Assembly: GCA_011799875.1 (NCBI GenBank)
Contig: CM022303.1
Coordinates: 730,008,340 to 730,072,339, forward strand
DNA length: 64,000 nt
Source: Thinopyrum elongatum
Taxonomy: Eukaryota > Streptophyta > Magnoliopsida > Poales > Poaceae
Direction of reading: 5' to 3'
In this document: piece after piece, positions 56,145-64,000 of the stretch
Layout of the letters: each line of letters opens with the position of its first letter
Numbering within the stretch: position 1 is the first letter of the stretch
Translations under genes and position numbers: made by a program
Notes under the pieces: generated by a model
What the model saw: only the letters and a program-made list of their open reading frames with translations
Told to the model about the DNA's origin: nothing
The model's database searches: none

Positions 56145-57291
56145 ACTAGCTCGTTGATCAAAGATGTATAATGTTTTGTAGCCATAGGCATGAGTTGTCA
56201 TTTGATAACAGGATCACATCATTAGGGGAATGATGTGATGGACAGACCCAATCGTAACCTTAGCATCTGATCGTGTCACATAGTTCAATTGCTACAGCTT
56301 TCTTCATGTCAAGTATCTGTTCCTTAGACCATGAGATCGTGCCACTCCCTGATACTAGCCGAATACTTTGTGGGTAATCAAATGTCACTTCGTAACTGGG
56401 TGATCATAAAGGAGATCTACAGGTATCTCGAAAAGTGTTTGTTGTGTTGCATGAATCGAGACTGGGATTTGACACTCCGTGTGACTGAGAGATATCTCTG
56501 GGCCCTCTCGGTAATACAACATCATGAATAGCTTGCAAGCATGTTACTAATGTGTTTAGTCACGGGGATCTTGTATTACTGAATGAGTAAAGAGACTTAC
56601 CAGTAACGAGATTGAAGTAGGTATGGAGATACTGACGATCGAATCTCGGGCAAGTAATATATCGCTGGACAAAGGGTATACGGGATTAACTGGGTCCTTG
56701 ACATCGTGGTTCAAACCGATAAAGATCTTCATTGAATATGTGGGAGTTAATATGGGCATCCAGGTCCCGCTATTGATTATTTATCGGAGAGGTGTCTCGG
56801 TCATGTCTGCATGTTCTCAAACCCGTAGGGTCACACACTTAACGTTTGGTAACGCTAGGCTAGTGTTGGGATTTTCATATTGGTGAGAACAAATATTGTT
56901 CGGAGTCCTAGATGGGATCCGGGAGATCACGAGGAGCTCTAGAATGGTCCAGAGGTAAAGATTTATATGTGGAAAGTATTTTCAGGGTTATCGGAAAAGT
57001 TCAGGATTTTTCGGTATTGTACCGGGAAGGTTCTAGAAGGTACCTGAGTGGGGCCCACTTACATGGAGGGACCCACATGGACGTAGCTAGTGGGGCAAGG
57101 CCCCACACACCTGGTCCAGGCTCACCAAGATCCCCCCCTAGAAGGAATAGGATCATATCCCGAAGGGATACGATCAAGATCCCTAAAAAAAGGGGGATCG
57201 TGATCGGTGGAGAAGGAAAGGAGGGGATTTCCTCCCCCCCCCTGGCCGCCGGCCCTAGGGACTTGGAGGAGGGGCCTAGCCTCCTCCCCCA
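56145..57291 (+). mobile_element. Angela/BARE-type LTR, 5' side, lacking its first part
   Basis: The series TTGATAACAGGATCACATCA, CTTAGACCATGAGATCGTG, GAGAGATATCTCTGGGCCC, TATGGGCATCCAGGTCCCGC and TGTTCGGAGTCC follows the order I know from Angela/WIS/BARE LTRs. The first ~200 bases of the LTR are missing at the junction with F. At 57291 it abuts the truncated LTR of G; the remaining LTR appears at 63624. Confidence 0.7.
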
Positions 57292-57959
57292 CGCCATCGA
57301 GGATAAAAAGATGGGGTTTACATCATATTGCTTGAGTTTATTCCTCTACATCATGTCATCTTACTTAAAGCGTTACTCTGTTCTTCATGAACTTAATACT
57401 CTAGATGCAGGCAGGAGTAGGTCGATGTGTGGAGTAATAGTAGTAGATGCAGGCAGGAGTCGGTCTACTTGACACGGACGTGATGCCTATATTTCATAAT
57501 CATTGCCTTGGATATCGTCATAACTTTGCGCTTTTCTATCAATTGTTTGACAGTAATTTGTTCACCCACTGTATTATTTGCTATCTTGAGAGAAGCCTCT
57601 AGTGAAACCTATGGCCCCCGGGTCTATTTTCCATCATATTACTTTCCGATCTACTATTTTGTAATCTTTTATTTTTAGATCTATAAACCAAAAACCCTAA
57701 AAATATTTACTTTATCTTTTGTTTAGTTTTATCTATCTCTATCATATCTCACTTTTACAAGTGACCGTGAAGGGATTGACAACCCCTTTATCGTGTTGGG
57801 TGGAAGTGTTTGATTGTTTGTGCAGTATTGGTGATTTGTGCATTGTCTCCTACTGGATTGATACCTTGGTTCTCTAACCGAGGGAAATACCTATCTCTAC
57901 TTTGCTGCATCACCCTTTCCTCTTCAAGGGAAAAACCAACGCAAGCTCAAGAAGTAGCG
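57292..57959 (+). repeat. 5' LTR of G, 3' part only
   Basis: Starts in the shared GCCATC(A/G)AGGATAAAAAG and ends AAGAAGTAGCG. The CTCCC target triplet that follows the 3' LTR (63624-63628) also occurs at 57284-57288, four bases before the LTR homology. Confidence 0.8.
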
Positions 57960-57977
57960 TGGCGCCGTTGCCGGGGA
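57960..57977 (+). other. Primer-binding site of G
   Basis: TGGCGCCGTTGCCGGGGA directly after the LTR. This form is common in plant gypsy elements and usually assigned to an Asp tRNA (from memory). Confidence 0.7.
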
Positions 57978-58205
57978 GATCTACGCCAAGTCAAGACATA
58001 CCAAGTACCCATCATAAACTCTCATCTCTTGCATTACATTATTCACCATTTGCCACTGGTTTTGCTCTCCCCCACTTCTAAAATGATTTTCAGAAAAATA
58101 CAAAAATATTTGCCTTTTTTGTTTGCCTTCTTTCCGTTCGATCTTTTGATTGCTTGTATTACCATGTGCCTTCTTTTTGCTTGAATCTTCGCTTGCTAAA
58201 AGTTT

Positions 58206-59054
58206 ATGGATCCTCATCCACTTGCTAATCTTTTTAAGAGATCCCATTATGATGAACCAATTTCTAGTGATTTGAGTGCACTAGATTATCTTTATGAAGT
58301 TTTGCTTGAAATTCGTGAATCTGAAAATTGTGATGAAGTGTTAAAAGAAGAAATCTATGAAGTGATTCATGATAGCTCCTTGGATGAAAAGCATGATTGC
58401 TATGGTTCTACTATAAATTCTATTAATGTCAGTTGTGCTAATGATATGCAAAACCCTAAGCTTGGGGATGCTAGTTTTGGTAGGTCCACTACTTGTTGCA
58501 ATGATCATGATTGGGGTGATTTTTCTTATGATCTTGAAAATTTATTTAAGCCTCATGATGAATATGTTTGCAATAATATTGAAAGTGGGTTTGGAAGAGT
58601 GTCAACTCTAGGTAATAATGATCCCACTACTTTGGAGTATGATCAATCTTATGAAATTTTTGATAAAAGTGGGCTTGGAGAGGTCATGACTTTATTTAAT
58701 GATAATCCCTCTATTTTGGAAGAGTGTCAACTTTGCATGCATGTGGATCATGAAGAGAATATTTTATGTGATAGCTATATTGTTGAATTTGATTATGATC
58801 CTACTTGTAATTATTATGAGAGAGGAAAATATGGTTGTGGAAATCTTCATGTTACTACATTACCTCTCATTATGTTGAGTTTGCTATTGTTTCTTTCTTC
58901 TTCTTTGCATATGCTAGGATTTGCTTGCCTTGATAATTTGTTTGCCTATAAGATGCCTAAGCATAGGAAGTATGTTAGACTTAGATTTGTTTTTCACGTA
59001 CTTTATGATGCTCTCTTTGTCTTCAATTCTTGTCTTTCATATGAGCATCATTAA
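58206..59054 (+). CDS. Intact ORF of element G, acidic protein with C-terminal hydrophobic segment, function unknown
   Basis: 282 codons without a stop, starting MDPHPLANLFKRSHYDEP. The body is rich in Asp, Glu, Asn, Cys and His. Residues ~126-153 and ~154-181 are an imperfect 28-residue repeat (84-bp period, 58584 and 58668) with G(F/L)G-V-TL-N--P--LE as its frame. Residues ~219-245 are hydrophobic (LPLIMLSLLLFLSSSLHML) and could span a membrane; a basic stretch (KMPKHRKYVRLR) follows. I recall many similar wheat hypothetical proteins linked to retrotransposons. It has no Gag knuckle or enzyme motif. An intact frame in an element whose LTRs differ by ~3.5% is notable. Confidence 0.55.
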   Translation: MDPHPLANLFKRSHYDEPISSDLSALDYLYEVLLEIRESENCDEVLKEEIYEVIHDSSLDEKHDCYGSTINSINVSCANDMQNPKLGDASFGRSTTCCNDHDWGDFSYDLENLFKPHDEYVCNNIESGFGRVSTLGNNDPTTLEYDQSYEIFDKSGLGEVMTLFNDNPSILEECQLCMHVDHEENILCDSYIVEFDYDPTCNYYERGKYGCGNLHVTTLPLIMLSLLLFLSSSLHMLGFACLDNLFAYKMPKHRKYVRLRFVFHVLYDALFVFNSCLSYEHH

Positions 59055-61797
59055 AATTATCAATGCCTAGCTAAAAGGCTTTAAAGAAAAGCGCTTGTTG
59101 GGAGACAACCCAAAATTTTTCTTTTCTGTTTTTTTGAGTAAATGTTTCATCTAGCCTCTGGTTAGATTTGTTTTGGTTTTTTAATTAGTGTTTGTGCCAA
59201 GTAAGACCTTTGAGATGGCTTACGGTGATAGTTGATTTGATCTTGCTGAAAAACAGAAACTTTTGCGTCCAGTCACAGAATTGTTTAGATTCACTTGAGC
59301 GTGCAAAAACCATGAATTTTTTTACACAAGATTGATATACAAATTGTCTCTGTTGTCCTAATTTTTCAGAATTTTTTGGAGTTACAGAAGTATTATAACA
59401 ATTCAGATTTCGCAGACTGTTATGTTTTTGATAGATTCTGTTTTCTATGTGTTGTTTGCTTATTTTGATGAATCTATGGGTAGTATCGGGGGGTATGAAC
59501 CATTTAGAAGTTGGAACACAGTAGATATTACACAAATATAAATAAATAATGAGTTCACAACAGTACCAAAATTGGTGATTTATTTTCTTATACTAACGGA
59601 GCTTATGAGATTTTCTGTTGAGTTTTGTGTTGTGAAGTTTTCAAGTTTTGGGTAAGGATTAGATGGACTATGGAATAAGGAGTGGCAAGAGCCTAAGCTT
59701 GGGGATGCCCAAGGCACCCCAAGGTAATATTCAAGGACAACCAAGAGCCTAAGCTTGGGGATGCCCCGGAAGGCATCCCCTCTTTCGTCTTCGTCTATCG
59801 GTAACTTTACTTGAGGCTATATTTTTATTCACCACATGATATGTGTTTTCCTTGCAGCGTCTTGTATGATTTGAGTCTTTGTTTTTTAGTTTGCCACAAT
59901 CACCCTTGCCGTACACACCTTTTGAGAGGGACACGCATGAATCGTGATTTATTAGAATACTCTATGTGCTTCACTTATATCTTTTGAGCTAGGCAATTTT
60001 GCTCTAGTGCTTCACTTATATCTTTTTAGAGAACGGCGGTGGCTTTATTTTGTAGAAATTATTGAACTCTCATGCTTCACTTATATTATTTTGAGAGTCT
60101 CTAAACAGCGTGGTAATTTGCTTTGGTTATGAATTTAGTCCTAATATGATAGGCATCCAAGAGGGATATAATAAAAAAATTCATAAAAAATGCATTGAAT
60201 ACTATGAGATGTTTGATTCCTTATGATTGTTTTGAGATATAGAGATGGTGATATTAGAGTCATGCTAGTGAGTAATTGTGAATTGGAGAAATACTTGTGT
60301 TGAGGTTTGTGATTCCCGTAGCATGCACGTATGGTAAACCGTTATGTAATGAAGTTGGAGCATGAGGTATTTTTTGATTGTCTTCCTTATGAGTGGTGGT
60401 CGGGGACGAGCGATGGTCTTTTCCTACCAATCTATCCCCCTAGGAGCATGCGCGTAGTACTTTGTTTCGATGACTAATAGTTTTTTGCAATAAGTATGTG
60501 AGTTCTTTTTGACTAATGTTGAGTCCTTGGATTATACGCACTCTCACCCTTCCACCTTTGTTAGCCTCTCTAGTGCCGCACAACTTTCGCCGGTACTATA
60601 AACCCACCATATACCTTCCTCAAAACAGCCACCATACCTACCTATTATGGCATTTCCATAGCCATTCTGAGATATATTGCCATGCAACTTTCCACCGTTC
60701 CGTTTTATTATGACATGTTCCATCATTGTCATATTTCTTTGCATGATCATGTAGTTGACATCGTATTTGTGGCAAAGCCACCTTTCATAATTCTTTCATA
60801 CATGTCACTCTTGAGTCATTGCACATCCCGGTACACCGCCGGAGGCATTCATATAGAGTCATATTTTTGTTCTAAGTATCGAGTTGTAATTTTTGAGTTG
60901 TAGGTAAATAAGAGTGTGATGATCTTCATTATTAGAGCATTGTCCCATGTGAGGAAAAAAATAAAAGGGAGGCCAAAGAAGCCAAAAAAAAAATGAGAGA
61001 AAAAGAGAGAAGGGGCAATGTTACTATCCTTTTTTCCACACTTGTGCTTCAAAGTAGCACCATAATCTTCATGACAGAGAGTCTCCTATGTTGTCACTTT
61101 CATATGGTAGTGGGAATTTTTCATTATAGAACTTGGCTTGTATATTCCAACGATGGGCTTCCTCAAATTGCACTAGGTCTTCATGAGCAAGCAAGTTGGA
61201 TGCACACCCACTTAGTTTTCTTTTGAGCTTTCATAAACTTATAGCTCTAGTGCATCCGTTGCATGGCAATCCCTACTCACTCACATTGATATCTATTGAT
61301 GGGCATCTCCATAGCCCGTTAATATGCCTAGTTGATGTGAGACTATCTCCCTCTTTTTGTCTTCTCCACAACCACCATATTCTATTCCACCTATAGTGCT
61401 ATGTCCATGGCTCATGCTCATGTATTGCGTGAAAGTTGAAAAGGTTTGAGAACACCAAAAGTATGAAACAATTGCTTTGCTTGTCACCGGGGTTGTGCAT
61501 GATTTGAATACTTTATGTGATGAAGATGGAGCATAGCCAGACTATATGATTTTGTAGGGATAAACTTTCTTTGGCCATGTTATTTTGAGAAGATATAATT
61601 GCCTTGTTAGTATGCTTGAAGTATTATTGTTTTTATGTCAATATTAAACTTTTGTTTTGAATCTTATGGATCTGAACATTCATGCCACAATAAAGAAAAT
61701 TACATGGATAAATATGTTAGGTAGCATTCCACATCTAAAATTCTGTTTTTATCATTTACCTACTAGAGGACGAGCAGGAATTAAGCTTGGGGATTCT
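59055..61797 (+). other. Non-coding 3' interior of G with repeated PPT-like motif
   Basis: GCGCTTGTTGGGAGACAACC (59090) follows the ORF. AAGCTTGGGGAT occurs at 59695 and 59753, and again at 61784 as the polypurine tract just before the 3' LTR; a further copy lies within the ORF (58459). The rest is T-rich with short open frames that I consider chance. Confidence 0.55.
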
Positions 61798-63623
61798 TGA
61801 TACGTCTCCAACGTATCTATAATTTTTGATTGTTCCATGCTATTATATTATCTGTTTTGGATGTTTTATATGCATTAATACGCTATTTTATACTCCCTCC
61901 GTTCCTTAATATAGGGTGTATAGTTTTTGGCACGGAAATTAAAGAACACACGTGGAGGGAAAATTTCACAAGTTTTGGGCGAGATTACACCAGACTAATT
62001 GACATGAGAAAATAGAGGAGCTTGCCTAATATAAGGAAATGTAATCATATCAATAAAAACATTATCCAGACGAGTGGTGCAACGCAATACACCTTATATT
62101 TCGGATTTTTTCTCAAAAATCTATACGCCTTATATCAAGGAACGGAGGGAGTATTATTTTTGGGACTAACTTATTAACCTAGAGTCCGGTGCCAGTTTTT
62201 GTTTTTTCCTTGTTTTTGAGCTTCACAGAAAAGGAATACCAAACGGAGTCCAAATGGAATAAAACCTTCGCGATGATTTTTCTTGCACCAGAAGACACCC
62301 AGGAGACTTGGAATGCAAGTCAGAAGAGCCACGAGGCGGCCACAAGGGGGGAGGGCTCGCCCCTGCCTTGTGGGCCCCTCGGTGACCCCCTGACCTAGAT
62401 CTTCCTCCTATATATTCACATATATTCTCAAACCACCAGAAGCATCCACGAAAACACTTTTCCGCCGCCGCAACCTTCTGTTCCTGTGAGATCCCATCTT
62501 GGGGCCTTTTCTGGCATCCTGCCGGAGGGGGATTCGATCACGGAGGGCTTCTACATCAACTCTATTGCCCTTCCGATGAAGCATGAGTAGTTTACCTCAG
62601 ACCTACGGGTCCATAGCTAGTAGCTAGATGGCTTCCTCTCTCTCTTTGATTCTCAATACAACGTTCTCATTGATGTTCTTGGAGATCTATCTGATGTAAT
62701 CTTCTTTTGCGGTGTGTTTGTCGAGATCCGATGAATTGTGGATTTATGATCAACTTATCTTTGAATATTATTTGAATCTTCTCTGAATTCTTTTATGCAT
62801 GATTTGATATCCTTGTAATTCTATTCGAACTATCGGTTTGGTTTGGCCAACTAGATTGGTTTTTCTTGCAATGGGAGAAGTGCTTGGCTTTGGGTTCAAT
62901 CTTGCGGTGTCCTCTCCCAGTGACTGTAGGGGCGGCGAGGAACGTATTGTATTGTTGCCATCAAGGATAAAAAGATGGGATTTACATCATATTGCTTGAG
63001 TTTATTCCTCTACATCATGTCATCTTACTTAAAGCGTTACTCTGTTCTTCATGAACTTAATATTCTAGATGCAGGTAGGAGTCGGTCGATGTGTGAAGTA
63101 ATAGTAGTAGATGCAGGAAGGAGTCGGTCTACTTGACACGGACGTGATGCCTATATTTCATAATCATTGCCTTGGATATCGTCATAACTTTGCGCTTTTC
63201 TATCAATTGTTCGACAGCAATTTGTTCACCCACCGTATTATTTGCTATCTTGAGAGAAGCCTCTAGTGAAACCTATGGCCCCCGGGTCTATTTTCCATCA
63301 TATTACTTTCCGATCTACTATTTTGCAATCTTTTATTTTCAGATATATAAACCAAAAACCCTAAAAATATTTACTTTATCTTTTGTTTAGTTTTATCTAT
63401 CTCTATCAGATCTCACTTTTGCAAGTGACCGTGAAGGGGTTGACAACCCCTTTATCGTGTTGGGTGCAAGTGTTTGATTGTTTGTGCAGGTATTGGTGAT
63501 TTGTGCGTTGTCTCCTACTGGATTGATACCTTGGTTCTCTAACTGAGGAAAATACTTATCTCTACTTTGCGGCATCACCCTTTTCTCTTAAAGGGAAAAC
63601 CAACGCAAGCTCAAGAAGTAGCA
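61798..63623 (+). repeat. 3' LTR of G
   Basis: Starts TGATACGTCTCCAACGTATC and ends AGAAGTAGCA. Without the Stowaway insertion it is about 1566 bases. A TATATATT element near 62409 is a TATA candidate. The start is a very common one among wheat gypsy LTRs; I do not assign a family name. Confidence 0.8.
61893..62150. mobile_element. Stowaway-type (Tc1/Mariner) MITE, 258 bp, in the 3' LTR of G
   Basis: CTCCCTCCGTTCCTTAATAT at the left end and ATCAAGGAACGGAGGGAG at the right end are matching inverted repeats. TA flanks both sides (61891-61892 and 62151-62152). This is the classic Stowaway structure; no coding capacity. Confidence 0.9.
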
Positions 63624-64000
63624 CTCCCCTCCCTGTTACTCTATCACCTCCTCCGCGTAGTGCTTTGCGAAGCCCGGTTGTAGTTCTGTTGCCACCACCA
63701 CCACCACGCCGTTGTGTTGGCCTAGATCTCATCTACCTCTCCACCCTCGCTTGCTGGATCAAGAAGGCGGAGACATCACCGAGCCGTACGTGTGGACATC
63801 TCGGAGGTGCCACTCGTGCGGTGCTGGATAGGATTGGATCGCGAAGGGAGTACGACTACGCCAACCACGATCATTAGATCGTTAACGCTTTTGGACTACA
63901 AGGGTACGTAGTCACTCCCCCTCTCGTTGCTAGCATCTCCATAGAATAGATCTTGGGTGTTTCGTACGAATTTTTTTTGTTTTCCATGCAACGTTCCCCT
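63624..64000 (+). mobile_element. Angela/BARE-type LTR, 3' side, running to the window end
   Basis: CACCACCACCACCACGCCGT, CTTGCTGGATCAAGAAGGCG, GGTACGTAGTCACTCCCCCT and the end CCATGCAACGTTCCCCT follow the 3' part of Angela/BARE-type LTRs. It completes the LTR begun at 56145. The final CA terminus would lie just outside the window. Confidence 0.7.

Larger units (their letters stand above)
57292..63623 (+). mobile_element. Gypsy-like LTR retrotransposon G, non-autonomous, 5' LTR truncated
   Basis: A partial 5' LTR (57292-57959), primer site, one ORF (58206-59054), a long non-coding 3' part and a full 3' LTR (61798-63623). It lies inside an Angela-type LTR, since that LTR continues on both sides. 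The 5' LTR lacks its first ~1.16 kb including the TG terminus. Over the shared ~660 bases the LTRs differ at about 23 sites (hand count, ~3.5%). At a rate of 1.3e-8 per site per year this would be roughly 1.3 million years, assuming the LTRs began identical. No pol. Confidence 0.8.

Overview
This window looks like repeat-rich intergenic DNA from a large grass genome, most likely Triticeae (wheat, Aegilops or barley relatives). The evidence is the repeat content: Copia LTRs of the Angela/WIS/BARE type, a gypsy element whose termini resemble wheat Fatima (name from memory, unverified), a tnp2-type CACTA transposon with GTCCCGGTT subterminal palindromes, Stowaway- and Tourist-type MITEs, a tRNA-derived SINE and a LINE. 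Only one host gene can be argued for, at the left end. No bacterial-type features are present.

Layout. 1-755: 3' end of a CACTA transposon carrying a 5S rRNA-derived segment. 931-3024: a spliced gene with two B3-like DNA-binding modules and an in-frame TGA between them. 4107-7846: a CACTA element with a 5'-truncated tnp2 transposase gene, one reading frame broken by three nonsense codons. 8383-15362 and 18668-22695: two copies (A, B) of one gypsy-like, apparently non-autonomous LTR element; A holds a solo Angela-type LTR (11933-13725). Between them lie a Tourist MITE, a degenerate tandem repeat, a SINE and an old Stowaway MITE. 22861-24920: minus-strand LINE remnant.

24921-51310 is a three-level nest. 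A minus-strand Copia element (C) was split by a gypsy element (D, 28224-49281, near-matching target duplications ACACT/ACGCT), and D was split inside gag by a Copia composite (E, 29731-41817, perfect target duplication AAGAC). Removing E leaves D's gag frame continuous. D encodes gag and an aspartic protease, no visible reverse transcriptase, and an intron-containing antisense gene (45145-48295). E has three LTRs, each with a different sequence just upstream of its TATA box.

52342-56144 is a 5' fragment of a minus-strand relative of E (F). 56145-57291 and 63624-64000 are the two sides of one Angela/BARE-type LTR split by a gypsy-like element (G, 57292-63623). G carries an intact 282-codon ORF of unknown function and a Stowaway MITE in its 3' LTR.

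Almost every coding region is broken and none forms a pathway; the relationships are those of insertion, nesting, recombination and decay. Intact reading frames are the first B3 module, the ORF of G and two related short leader ORFs in E and F. Family names are recalled rather than searched; coordinates of splice sites and truncation points are by eye.
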